NCBI GenBank assembly: GCA_001939145.1
Contig: LSRX01000502.1
Span: 286,021 to 350,020 of the forward strand
DNA from: Symbiodinium microadriaticum
Lineage: Eukaryota > Sar > Dinophyceae > Suessiales > Symbiodiniaceae
Reading direction: 5' to 3'
DNA length: 64,000 bases
Shown here: positions 13,162 through 26,800 of the stretch, piece by piece
Layout: the number at the start of each line of letters is the position of its first letter
How positions within the stretch are numbered: the first letter of the stretch is position 1
The notes under the pieces: generated by a model
What the model was told of the DNA's origin: nothing
Database searches by the model: none
What the model saw: only the letters and a program-made list of their open reading frames with translations
Position numbers and translations under genes: made by a program

Positions 13162-14428
13162 GTTGTGTTGTGGTCTGAGGTTGGCTTGGAGAACCAGTCT
13201 TCAGCTGGACTAGCAGTGGGACCGTCGCCACTGCTGCAAGACAGGACTTGTGTGGCAGGGCTTTCCTGTTCCATCGACTTAGATGGTACATTCACAGACG
13301 GGGACAGAGTGATGGTGCTGGGTACCTGTTCCGAAGCGGGGGTCGTGAAGAATTGGCCGAACTCTGGAAGGTCATATCCGGCCGTTGATCAAAATTTCTC
13401 CTGGGGTGATGTTGCTGTCTCGGCAGCTGGCGGTGTGTACAGGCTATGTTGGTGTGTGGCTTACACTGGTCCAGCTGAACAGCACATGCCGTGCGATGGT
13501 GGGGAGGACTTCAGGGTCGATGTTGGCTCGATGACTCTGATCGGTCCTGGACCAACAGCAGCTGGTCAACTGACAGCGGAACCCGATCCCCTGCAGCAGC
13601 GGACATGTGTCAGTGGCTTAAGATGTGTAATTCATGGCATCACCGGGATGCATCTTACCGACCAGGATAGGTATGCAGTTCTGGATACGTGTGGATATCA
13701 TGCTACGGTCGCACGCTTTGGGAATGGAGGCTTTTCATCAAATGTGGCCAGAAGTGGGGCAACAGTGCATTTTGGAGAGGTCGCAACGAGTTCGTCAGGA
13801 GGCCAGTACCGGCTCTGCTGGTGTTCTGCGATCGCAACATGTTCCTCAGGGGAGCACTTCGAGGTGACAGCAGCGCATTTACTGATAGCAGGTCCAGAGC
13901 CCCTGGAGCAAGACCGGACGTGCGTCTCTGGGGCTCGCTGCACCGTCCATGTGTCTGGTCTCCTGAACTCTCTGGATCGGGTCTTCGTCATGGACACATG
14001 CGGTCAGGATCATCTAGGACCAGAGCATCAATTGGTAGAGCGGTTTGCAGACTCGGGGCTGACAATGTCTGTTGATGCAAGCGGTGCCTTATTGAGCTGG
14101 AGCGACAGCACCTCCGCTGGGGGGCAATACAGGCTTTGTTGGTGCTCCGCTGACTCTGCATGCAGGTTCGCTGCAGAGTTCAAGACGGATATCGGCGCGT
14201 TGCAGGTTGTTGGCCCTCATGACCGAAACGATTATACGTGCATTTCCGGACAAACCTGCGAAATCTACGGGCTGGTGGGACAGTACTTAAGCGTTGGTGA
14301 TGTTTATGCTTTGCAGGATACCTGCGGAACTGGTTGGGTATCGCGAGTTCCTCGTGGTCAGTCCCTGTCTGCAGAAGTCCACGGTGCCACGGTTAGTTGG
14401 GGTCCGGAGACGATTTCAGCTGCAGGTG
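13162..14428 (+). CDS. Exon 1 (first clear exon): three complete CWC motifs
   Basis: The frame opens with VVLWSEVG and enters the module at GPSPLLQDRTCVAG. CWC motifs occur near 13,450, 13,820 and 14,140. The left edge is uncertain: AG|GTT occurs in phase 0 at both 13,161/13,162 and 13,179/13,180. The frame has no convincing ATG start, so it is probably internal. The exon ends inside GG|VYRLCWC at a GC donor (14,429); reading on would hit a stop at 14,485, which supports the splice. Confidence 0.8.
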
Positions 14429-17400
14429 GCACCTTAGCTGCAACAATTCATTTCCATCGTCCCTTGGTAACTTGTGACATCCAGTAATGTCAGTTTTTTT
14501 CGTGTCATGTTCCATGTTTCTCATTGCCAGGCGTATACCGCTTATGCTGGTGTGCTGCCACATTTTCCTGTGGCATCCAGGAGGATTTTCGGGTAGATGC
14601 CGGGGAATTTCTCATCATCGGACCTTCGCCATTGATGCAAAGCCGGACTTGTGTGAGTGGGTACACTTGTCTGGTCGGCTCTTTTACAGGAGTTTTCCTG
14701 AACGACAACGATCAGATTGCCGTTCGAGACACATGTGGTCAGTCCGCTGCTGCAGTTGGCTTTCCCAATGCAGGGCTTCTCGCTTCTGGCATGCTTCCGA
14801 GGGTATCTGCATCAGGTGGGCAGTACCGCTTGTGTTGGTGCGGTTTGCCAAGCGAGTGTGCACGACCCGAAAACTTCCGGACGGATTTTGGATCGCTTCT
14901 TTTGCTCGGACCCTCGCCGCTAGATCAGCGCCGAACATGTGTCTCGGGCCAGACATGTCGATTGTCTGATTTGTTTTTCCATGGTGAATTTGACTGGTCA
15001 ATTGGGCGTCTACTTATTTTGGAAACATGCGCAACTCACGGTGTTTTGCCTCGACTCTGGGCAGAACCCATATCACCTCCGCCAAGCTTAAATTCTGAAT
15101 CTCTGCTGGGTGCTTTTCAGACAGATGTTGTTTCAGCAGCTGGTGGGACCTACAATCTGTGCTGGTGTTCGATGATTCCCGGACCTTGTCTGGATGCGGA
15201 AAACTTTGTTGTTTCTATTGGTACCCTTGACATAATTGGCCCAAGCCCTCTGCGGCAAGATCGCACGTGCACAAGTGGTCAGCGGTGCCATCTAGACGGA
15301 CTGCTTGGAGAGCACATGGGAACCAATGACATGTTGATTGCCGACACATGTGGCACGGACAAAGCCGCGTTTGTCCCCAGATTTACCAACTTTGGTGCTT
15401 CAGATATGGTGGGCGACGGCCTTGCCACATGGAGCATCATTACTGCTGCCGGTGGTCAGTACAGGCTCTGCTGGTGCGCTTCGACCACAGCTTGCGCTTC
15501 GGCATCTGAGTTCACCACGGACATGGGCGGGCTGCTCCTCCTGGGTCCGGCACCGCTGAGGCAAGACAGGACGTGTGTCAGCGGCCTTTCCTGTGAGTTC
15601 GAAGGATTCCTTGGCAAGTACATCTCGAGCCAGGACCGCATTCTTCTGTCAGAGACCTGCGGTGATACCCATCTGCCGCCTTCATCACTGCCACCTGCTC
15701 AAGTTACTGCTTCGCAGACCGGCACTGCCGTGGTAAGCTGGGGCACTTCGCCGATTCTAGCTGCCGGTGGCTTTTATCGGCTTTGTTGGTGTTCAGGTCT
15801 TGTGTCACAATGTGAAGATCATTCAGAGTTTAGGACTGACGTGGGCATGCTGACAATGATCGGAGCCAATCCTTTGCAGCAAGCCAGGACATGCATCAGT
15901 GGATTGCCTTGCACACTGGAGGGAATCACAGGGACTTATCTGTCCGTTGCAAACTATTTTGCTGTGTTGCAAACCTGCGGTCACGATGCTGGAGCCATCG
16001 AGGGATTCCCCGGAGCAGGTGTGACTGCACAGGTGAGGTCCAGTGGAGCGCGAGTTTCGTGGGGACAGGTGCCAGTCACATCTCCAGGTGGAGTCTATTC
16101 ATTGTGCTGGTGCGCTGGGCTACCTGGCGCGGGGTCAGCCGGACCTGTCTGTGGAACCTTGGCACAGGCTGAAGTTCTGAAGGGCTTCCAATTTCGTTTT
16201 AGTTGAATGGTGTTGTTACGCTCATATCGCGACAGTGGACTGTGAGTGTGCAGGGAACTTGCGTGGGGCAGGGTCTCGCTGCATTGCCTCGTCGGTGGTA
16301 TGGAAGGGGTTTCATTCTGCGGACTGTTGTTGTCACCGCCAGGTCCTTCACTTACCGCCGAATCAAACAGTCTTTGCACTGCTAGAATTCTTCGCATGTA
16401 CGAGCAATAAAGACAGGCACATCCTGCAAAAGGATGCATCATCGCGTTCTTGAGGTGTATGGAGGCGATGCTTTCCAGTTTCAGGGTTTGATGTGTTATC
16501 CGAGATCGACTGATACTGTTGGGTGCCCCGTGCACCGCTGCACTTTGCTCCAAGGAACATCGTCGAGATTCCATGTGAGAGCTGGGACGTTGGCAGTCAT
16601 CGGCCCTGCGCCGCTGGAACAGCATCGCACCTGTGTCAGCGGCCGGGTTTGCGCGTTCGATGGACTTCTGGGTCATCATCTGTCCGTCAACGACGTGATT
16701 CAGGTGCTGGAGACCTGCGGGGTGGACCCCGTCATTGACCGTTTTCCTTCTGCCGGGCAAGTGTCACGGGTTGATGCGAGTGGTGCAGCTGTCACCTGGG
16801 GCCCTGATCCAGTATCGGCCGCTGGAGGTCGATATCGCCTCTGCTGGTGCACGACGAGTGGGTCTCAATGCAGTCTAGCCCGGGATTTCGCAACCGATTT
16901 TGGCGAATTGACGGTGATCGGGACGTCACCTTTGCGTCAGGACCGCACTTGCATGAGTGGGCAGGCATGCTCCATCGACGGACTTACTGGTAGCTTCTTA
17001 TCTGATGGTGACCTGTGGATGGCTATGGACACCTGTGGGCAGTCCAACTTCATTCCTCGCTTTTCGCACGCTGGAGTTCCGAGCCTCGTGTAGGCCAGTG
17101 GGTCTGCCGTTTCATGGGGTTCGATCGCACCAACAGCAGCAGGAGGCCAGTACAGGCTTTGTTGGTGCAACGCGGGCCTCGCATGTGTCTCTCCAGATCG
17201 CTTCGTCGTGGATGCCGGTGGGCTCGTTCTCCTTGGAATTAGCCCACTCACACAGGACCGGACCTGCAGCAGCGGGCAGGCTTGTTTCCTCCTAGGCTTC
17301 CAGGGTCTTTTTGACAGCAGCTTGGAGCAGGGAGCTATTATGGCGCTGGACACCTGTGGAATTGCTAGCGCTGTTCCCCGCTTTAGCCAGGCTGGTGCTC

Positions 17401-20400
17401 TCTCGACGATCGTGGAAGATGCGGGTGTTACGTTTCTGGCACAAGTAGCTCAGACTACAGCTGGTGGAGTATACAGGCTTTGCTGGTGTTCACCCGGCGG
17501 CCGTTGTGAACTGTCCAGCCAGTTCCAGGTGGACATGGGCAGTCTGGCGGTGTTAGGACCTGCGCCGCTGACGCAAGATCGAACATGCATCGCAGGACAA
17601 ACATGCAAGCTATACTGCATTGGCGGACTTGGTCTGCCTGCTTCAGACAGGTTTGCTGTTTTGGATACATGTGGGGAGGCCAGCTTGGTGGATCGGCTTC
17701 CTGCCAGTGGCATCTTAGCTCCTCAACCTACGCTTGCTGGCAGTATCACTTTGTCCTTCGACAGCGATGTGATCACCTCTTCAGCCGGAAGCTACCGGTT
17801 GTGCTGGTGTTCCCCTTCAGACACAAACCTTTGCAGCAGCTTCGAGTCCTTTCGGACAGACTTTGGCAGTCTGACCGTTCTGGGCCCACGACCTCTTTAC
17901 CAAGACCGCACTTGCGTGGCTGGACAGACATGCTTTGTGAGCGGTGTTCTTGGGTCAGCCTTGGACTCTGCAGATGCCTTTGTGGTTCAGGACACATGTG
18001 GGCTTGCAGGTAGCGTGCTCGGATTCCCTGCCTTTGGGACCCCTGTCATTGCCGGAAGTGGCGCTGGCATTTACTGGGGTGCAGACCCAGTCACGGCAGC
18101 CGGAGGTGTTTATAGACTCTGCTGGTGTTCAGGGCTTGCCGCTTCTGCTTGCTCATCTGCACGAGACTTCGAAGTAGACATTGGAGCCTTGACTCTGGTC
18201 GGCATTGCCCCACTGGCCCAATCCAAGACCTGCCTGTCTGGTTTGACCTGTGAGATCACCAGTCTTACAGGTCAGGGCCTGAGTGAGACAGATGAGTACT
18301 TGATACTGGAGACCTGTGGAGTCGCTTCAGGCCCGGCTCTTGCCAACACTGAAACCCTTGAGACCTTTGCCGCCCCTGCCGGCCGAGCAGTTTCAGCAAG
18401 TTGGGTCAGTTCTCCACTACAGCTGGCAGGCGGCGACTACAGGTTGTGCTGGTGCCCCGGCGAACACTTCTCCTGCGACACTGCAGATAGTTTTCGCGTA
18501 GACGCTGGTATGCTCACCGTCATCGGGGTCGCCCTAATTTCCCAGCACCGGACTTGTGTAAGCGGGCGTACGTGCTTCCTGCAAGAGATTGCGGGTTATG
18601 GTCTAAATGCTGGGGACGTCTTGTTTGCTGTTGAAACCTGTGGACACGCGAGTGCTCTGGCCCGCTTCCCTTATGCTGGAAGATCAGAATTGCAACGCAG
18701 CAGTGCGGGCACGACTTTCAGCTCGCTGGAACGCATCACTTCCGCCGGTGGCGTCTTTCGCCTTTGCTGGTGCCACAGCATGCAAGATTTTGGTTCAGAG
18801 CATGTGCTGTCTTGTCTGACAAGCGAGGCGAAGGTTGACGTGGGGAGTCTGTTCATTGTCGGTGTGTCTTTGTTTCAAGACCGAACCTGTGTCAGCGGAA
18901 GTACATGTGAGATTCCCAGCGTTTATGGGTACGGCCTGCAGGACACTGATCGTCTGTACGTTATGGATACATGTGGCGGTGTGTCCATTATTTCTGGATT
19001 TGCTCAGGGACTGCGCCGTCTCGGCTCAGGGGATGCTGAATTCGCTTCCTTCAGCTGGGGAAGCATGCGAGTCACTGCTGCTGGCGGGATTTACGAGCTC
19101 TGCTGGTGCGGGGCCACGGACGGCGAAGGCTGCGACACTGCTCAGAATGCCTTGGTCACGCTTGGGTCCTTGACCCTTGTTGGGGTGAACCCGCTGTCGC
19201 AGGACCGAACATGCGTCAGCGGCCAAACTTGCAGCATTTCAGGGCTGGGTGGTCAAGATCTGCCGAGTGCTGGAAGTGCGCTTCTGGTTCTGGAGACATG
19301 TGGCTTGCCCTCATTGCCGCCCGGATTTGGTGCTGATGTATGGCCTCTGGCCAGTGGATTGGGCGGGAGACAAAGCTTCCAGAGCACAGCTCAGCTGACA
19401 GCAGCGGGGGGTGTCTATCGGCTCTGCTGGTGTCCAGGTATCCGTGTCTGCAAGGATCCTACAGACTTCAACATCGATGCCGGGTCCTTGACGCTGATTG
19501 GCCCCGACCTCCTGCACCAAGAGGCCACGTGTGTCCATGCCTCAGTCGTGTATTTTGCCGAAGCAGTGCAGAAAGGGCTATCGTAGCAGTGAAGTCGTAG
19601 ACATTACAGTAGGTTGAAGCACGGTGTCCAGGTTTCAGATGGTTTCAGGACTTGGCCTCGGAATGCTTTTGCAAGCATCGCATAGCAGGGCCTAAGTTTT
19701 GCAATGCCCACCGGTGAATCCGCCTTTTCCAAGCGTGTAGCTTGTCGTATAGAGCCGTGCAATTTTAGTCGGCGGGTCTCGAAAGGTTGTTGGGATCCAT
19801 CAGCTAGCAAGTCTTCTTATTCCGGTCGCGAAGGTCAGCGGCCAGAGCTGTGTGGTTCATGCTTCCAGCGGGAGCACGGCATGTTCTGCTGCGGAGAGTG
19901 AGACTTGCGCGGCTTCCCAGGGTAACTTGGATATGAAATTCATGAATCTCTTGCACACCTGTCACGGGCTGCGATGGGCAGTGCATCCTGTTGCATTCTA
20001 AGGCAGCTTCGCAGCAGATGCCATGGTGGCCGTTCTCAACACCTGTGGAATGTCCGCTGTGGTACGAGGATTTCCAGCAGATGGCTTGCGGCATTCAGTG
20101 GAGGGTAACCTGATCCTTTTTGGCAGTGCAGCGCGTGTTTCAGCTGCAGGGGGGGTTTACCGCCTTTGCTGGTGCAACTTGGGCTGTCGTGTGGCGGAAG
20201 ATTTTCGCACTGATTTCGGTACGGTGCAAGTGCTGGGCCCAACTCCGTTGGAACAGCACAGGACATGTATCTCCGGACAGACTTGCCGAGTCACAGACGT
20301 TGCAATTCACTCCTACTTGGATGTGACTCTAGGTGAAGTGATGATTCTGGAGACCTGCTCTGTTCCAAGCATCCTGCCACGATTTCCGTCCGATGGTGTT

Positions 20401-23400
20401 TTGGTATCTCTTCCTGCTGCTGCTGGTAGCCATTTCCGAACTTTTTTGACAGATATTGTTTCTGCTGCTGGCGGAACTTACCACATGTGCTGGTGCGGCA
20501 ACGTACCTTCACTGTGTGCGGAGCCAAGTGATTTTCATGTCAACTTCGGGACGCTCACCATCATTGGACCTTCTCCGTTGAACCAGCAACACACCTGCGT
20601 GAGTGGGCGTGGGTGTCAATTGAACGGCTTGCCAGGAAAGCTGACAAGCTTCAGCGACGATATTTTGATTGCTGACACCTGTTCTTCTGAAGATGCCGTT
20701 GTTGTAATGCGGCCGACAGGTCTTGGATCACAGATGAATCAGGCTGGTGATGGAAGCATCGGCGTTTGGAACAGCGCAGCACTCACGGCTGCAGGAGGCC
20801 TCTACCGTTTATGCTGGTGTTCGCAGGAGGCCCCAAGATGCTCCCAGGCTTCGGACTTTGCGACGGACATGGGCGAGCTACTTTTGATAGGTCCTTCCCC
20901 GTTACAGCAGGACAGAACGTGTGTCAGCGGACAGTCATGTGAGTTTGATGGCTTCCTCGGCATTCATATCTCAAGCCGAAACAGGATTCTTTTGGCAGAC
21001 ACTTGTGGGGAATCTTCGGAACCGTCTTCAATGCCTGTTGCTACTGTGAGCGCAGCTACCGGATACGGTAGTGTGGTCAGCTTCACCGATTCTGTGCGAG
21101 TTTCAGGAGGCATCTACAGGCTCTGCTGGTGTTCCGGCGAGATCGGCGGTCGACCGTGTTATGCCCCCCTTGATTTCACCACAGATGTAGGTGCTTTGAT
21201 CGTGATCGGTGTGAGCCCCGTGCGGCAAGACCGGACGTGCATCAGCGGCGTTTCTTGCACTGTTGACGGCATCGAGGGCACACACATTTCTACCAGTGAC
21301 TCGTACCTGGTAATGGATACCTGTGGTATCAGCTCTACAGCATTGTCTGGGTTCCCAGGAACAGATGTTTCCCTGCAGTCGAGTGGAGGATTGATCTCTT
21401 GGGGTGTGGTTCCGATTACGGCTGTTGGAGGCAACTATGCTCTGTGCTGGTGTCCTGGAGCTTCGCTGGTGGAGGAGATGTGCAGCACCTTGACCTCGTC
21501 TTGACAATCATACATCTGTGCATCCTTAATTGGTAATGTGACCAACCCCGGTAGGGTGCTGTTGATCCATGCTCGCACGATAGCAAGCTTAAGAAACTCG
21601 CATCTGGGCAGCTGCTTGCCACTGAGGTACTCCTGCGAGTTTTCTTGTGGAGGCTGGGCGATTTTACGTTATTGGCCCCAAAATGCTTCAATCGAGGACC
21701 TGCATAAGTGGAACAGAATGCCGCGTGGAAGGGCTTCTCGGAAGCTTTATCAGCGACGCAGACCGCATCCTTGTTGCCGACACTTGCGGTGCCATGGATG
21801 GGCAATCTCCGACTGGGATTGTGAATGGGGGCTTTGCTAACCAAATAGCAGCTCAAGGAAGCATCGGCGTTTGGAACAGCGCAGCACTCACGGCTGCAGG
21901 AGGCCTCTACCGTTTATGCTGGTGTTCGCAGGAGGCCCCAAGATGCTCCCAGGCTTCGGACTTTGCGACGGACATGGGCGAGCTACTTTTGATAGGTCCT
22001 TCCCCGTTACAGCAGGACAGAACGTGTGTCAGCGGACAGTCATGTGAGTTTGATGGCTTCCTCGGCATTCATATCTCAAGCCGAAACAGGATTCTTTTGG
22101 CAGACACTTGTGGGGAATCTTCGGAACCGTCTTCAATGCCTGTTGCTACTGTGAGCGCAGCTTCCGGATACGGTAGTGTGGTCAGCTTCACCGATTCTGT
22201 GCGAGTTTCAGGAGGCATCTACAGGCTCTGCTGGTGTTCCGGCGAGATCGGCGGTCGACCGTGTTATGCCCCCCTTGATTTCACCACAGATGTAGGTGCT
22301 TTGATCGTGATCGGTGTGAGCCCCGTGCGGCAAGACCGGACGTGCATCAGCGGCGTTTCTTGCACTGTTGACGGCATCGAGGGCACACACATTTCTACCA
22401 GTGACTCGTACCTGGTAATGGATACCTGTGGTATCAGCTCTACAGCATTGTCTGGGTTCCCAGGAACAGATGTTTCCCTGCAGTCGAGTGGAGGATTGAT
22501 CTCTTGGGGTGTGGTTCCGATTACGGCTGTTGGAGGCAACTATGCTCTGTGCTGGTGTCCTGGAGCTTCGCTGGTGGAGGAGATGTGCAGCACCTTGACC
22601 TCGTCTTGACAATCATACATCTGTGCATCCTTAATTGGTAATGTGACCAACCCCGGTAGGGTGCTGTTGATCCATGCTCGCACGATAGCAAGCTTAAGAA
22701 ACTCGCATCTGGGCAGCTGCTTGCCACTGAGGTACTCCTGCGAGTTTTCTTGTGGAGGCTGGGCGATTTTACGTTATTGGCCCCAAAATGCTTCAATCGA
22801 GGACCTGCATAAGTGGAACAGAATGCCGCGTGGAAGGGCTTCTCGGAAGCTTTATCAGCGACGCAGACCGCATCCTTGTTGCCGACACTTGCGGTGCCAT
22901 GGATGGGCAATCTCCGACTGGGATTGTGAATGGGGGCTTTGCTAACCAAATAGCAGCTCAAGGAAGCATCGGCGTTTGGAACAGCGCAGCACTCACGGCT
23001 GCAGGAGGCCTCTACCGTTTATGCTGGTGTTCGCAGGAGGCCCCAAGATGCTCCCAGGCTTCGGACTTTGCGACGGACATGGGCGAGCTACTTTTGATAG
23101 GTCCTTCCCCGTTACAGCAGGACAGAACGTGTGTCAGCGGACAGTCATGTGAGTTTGATGGCTTCCTCGGCATTCATATCTCAAGCCGAAACAGGATTCT
23201 TTTGGCAGACACTTGTGGGGAATCTTCGGTGCCGTCTTCAATGCCTGTTGCTACTGTGAGCGCAGCTTCCGGATACGGTAGTGTGGTCAGCTTCACCGAT
23301 TCTGTGCGAGTTTCAGGAGGCATCTACAGGCTTTGCTGGTGTTCCGGCGAGATTGACGGTCGACCGTGTTATGCCCCCCTTGATTTCACCACAGATGTAG

Positions 23401-23774
23401 GTGCTTTGACCGTGATCGGTGTGAGCCCCGTGCAGCAAGACCGGACGTGCATCAGCGGCGTCTCTTGCGCTGTTGACGGCATCGAGGGCACACACATGTC
23501 TAGCAGTGACTCGTACCTGGTAATGGATACCTGTCGGGTGGACTCGGCAGTGGTCGCGGGATTTCCCATGCTCGGCGCCCAACTCGACTCCCTTACAGAT
23601 GTAGTGTCTTGGGGTGCGATTCGTATCACAGCTCCTGGCGGAAACTTTGCTCTTTGCTGGTGCCCTGGCCCCACAACCTTGGGCCAACCAGATCAGGGCA
23701 ATGCAGTTGTCGCATGTCGAATCTTGGCTTTGTGCTGTTGCATGATGAGTTGCATCATAATCGCTTTTTTCTCC

Positions 23775-23806
<32 letters not shown>

Positions 23807-26800
23807 GTGTCTTTTTCTAAGCCCGTGTACGATACAGAGACGTTACATTTCGCTGGCATGAGGTACACATTCTCATGCAGCGGGCCGGTTCACAGTCATC
23901 GGCCCTGCGCCGCTGGAACAGCATCGCACCTGTGTCAGCGGCCGGGTTTGCGCGTTCGATGGACTTCTGGGGCAGCATCTGTCCGTCAACGACGTGATTC
24001 AGGTGCTGGAGACCTGCGGGGTGGACCCCGTCATTGACCGTTTTCCTGCTGCCGGGCAAGTGTCACGGGTTGATGCGAGTGGTGCAGCTGTCACCTGGGG
24101 CCCTGATCCAGTATCGGCCGCTGGAGGTCGATATCGCCTCTGCTGGTGCACGACGAGTGGGTCTCAATGCAGTCTAGCCCGGGATTTCGCAACCGATTTT
24201 GGCGAATTGACGGTGATCGGGACGTCACCTTTGCGTCAGGACCGCACTTGCATGAGTGGGCAGGCATGCTCCATCGACGGACTTACTGGTAGCTTCTTAT
24301 CAGATGGTGACCTGTGGATGGCGATGGACACCTGTGGGCAGTCCAACTTCATTCCTCGCTTTTCGCACGCTGGAGTTCCGAGCCTCGTGGAGGCCAGTGG
24401 GTCTGCCGTTTCATGGGGTTCGATCGCACCAACAGCAGCAGGAGGCCAGTACAGGCTTTGTTGGTGCAACGCGGGCCTCGCATGTGTCTCTCCAGATCGC
24501 TTCGTCGTGGATGCCGGTGGGCTCGTTCTCCTTGGAATGAGCCCACTCACACAGGACCGGACCTGCAGCAGCGGGCAGGCTTGTTTCCTCCAAGGCTTCC
24601 AGGGTCTTTTTGACAGCAGCTTGGAGCAGGGAGCTATTATGGCGCTGGACACCTGTGGAATCGCCAGCGCTGTTCCCCGCTTTAGCCAGGCTGGTGCTCT
24701 CTCGACGATCGTGGAAGATGCGGGTGTTACGTTTCTGGCACAAGTAGCTCAGACTACAGCTGGTGGAGTATACAGGCTTTGCTGGTGTTCACCCGGCGGC
24801 CGTTGTGAACTGGCCAGCCAGTTCCAGGTGGACATGGGCAGTCTGGCGGTGTTAGGACCTGCGCCGCTGACGCAAGATCGAACATGCATCGCAGGACAAA
24901 CATGCAAGCTATACAGCATCGGCGGACTTGGTCTGCCTGCTTCAGACAGGTTTGCCGTTTTGGATACATGTGGGGAGGCCAGCTTGGTGGATCGGCTTCC
25001 GGCCAGTGGCATCTTAGCTCCTCAACCCACGCTTGCTGGCAGTATCACTTTGTCCTTCGACAGCGATGTGATCACCTCTTCAGCCGGAAGCTACCGGTTG
25101 TGCTGGTGTTCCCCTTCAGACACAAACCTTTGCAGCAGCTTCGAGTCCTTTCGGACAGACTTTGGCAGTCTGACCGTTCTGGGCCCACGACCTCTTTACC
25201 AAGACCGCACTTGCGTGGCTGGACAGACATGCTTTGTGAGCGGTGTTCTTGGGTCAGCCTTGGACACTGCAGATGCCTTTGTGGTTCAGGACACATGTGG
25301 GCTTGCAGGTAGCGTGCTCGGATTCCCTGCCTTTGGGACCCCTGTCATGGCCGGAAGTGGCGCTGGCATTGACTGGGGTGCAGACCCAGTCACGGCAGCC
25401 GGAGGTGTTTATAGACTCTGCTGGTGTTCAGGGCTTGCCGCTTCTGCTTGCTCATCTGCACGAGACTTCGAAGTAGACATTGGAGCCTTGACTCTGGTCG
25501 GCATTGCCCCACTGGCCCAATCCAAGACCTGCCTGTCTGGTTTGACCTGTGAGATCACCAGTCTTACAGGGCAGGGCCTGAGTGAGACAGATGAGTACTT
25601 GATACTGGAGACCTGTGGAGTCGCGTCAGGCCCGGCTCTCGCCAACACTGAAACCCTTGAGACCTTTGCCGCCCCTGCCGGCCGAGCAGTTTCAGCAAGA
25701 TGGGTCAGTTCTCCACTACAGCTGGCAGGCGGCGACTACAGGTTGTGCTGGTGCCCCGGCGAACACTTCTCCTGCGACACTGCAGATAGTTTTCGCGTAG
25801 ACGCTGGTACGCTCACCGTCATCGGGGTCGCCCCAATTTCCCAGCACCGGACTTGTGTAAGCGGGCGTACGTGCTTCCTGCAAGAGATTGCGGGTTATGG
25901 TCTAAATGCTGGGGACGTCTTGTTTGCTGTTGAAACCTGTGGACACGCGAGTGCTCTGGCCCGCTTCCCTTATGCTGGAAGATCAGAATTGCAACGCAGC
26001 AGTGCGGGAACGACTTTCAGCTCGCTGGAACGCATCACTTCCGCCGGAGGCGTCTTTCGCCTTTGCTGGTGCCACAGTATTCCAGATCAAGCGTTCCTTC
26101 CGCAATGTGTGGGATCAGCTGACGCCAAGGTTGATGCTGGAAGTTTGTATCTCATCGGTGCCAACCCATTATCTCAGGACCGCACCTGTGTCAGTGGCCT
26201 GACATGCAGAATAGCTGGAATTGAAGGTCGGGGCTTCCAGGAGGCTGACCGGTTGTTTGTCATGGACACATGCAGTGTTTCCTCAGCAGCTGTTTCTGGC
26301 TTCACAAATGGGGCATCCAGTTTCCTGGAGAACAACGGCACTGCCTTCAGCTGGGGAAGCATGCGAGTCACAGCTGCTGGCGGGATTTACGAGCTCTGCT
26401 GGTGCGGGGCCACGGACGGCGAAGGCTGCGACACTGCTCAGAATGCCTTGGTCACGCTTGGGTCCTTGACCCTTGTTGGGGTGAACCCGCTGTCGCAGGA
26501 CCGAACATGCGTCAGCGGCCAAACTTGCAGCATTTCAGGGCTGGGTGGTCAAGATCTGCCGAGTGCTGGAAGTGCGCTTCTGGTTCTGGAGACATGTGGC
26601 TTGCCCTCATTGCCGCCCGGATTTGGTGCTGATGTATGGCCGCTGGCCAGTGGATTGGGCGGGAGACAAAGCTTCCAGAGCACAGCTCAGCTGACAGCAG
26701 CGGGGGGTGTCTATCGGCTCTGCTGGTGTCCAGGCATCCGTGTCTGCAAGGATCCTACAGACTTCAGCATCGATGCCGGGTCCTTGACGCTGATTGGCCC

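Noticed and set aside
21103-22612. Minus-strand open frames of 134 and 146 codons that occur twice with identical sequence
   Set aside because: They are antisense shadows of the tandemly repeated exons; identity comes from the 1,105-bp duplication.
20753-23534. Array of direct repeats considered as CRISPR-like
   Set aside because: Units are 1.1 kb, coding and intron-containing; the organism is a eukaryote.
23698-23861. Hydrophobic C-terminal tail with Cys and a Ser-Leu tract after QPDQG
   Set aside because: It is read-through of an intron containing a TC microsatellite; splicing to 23,881 restores the module.
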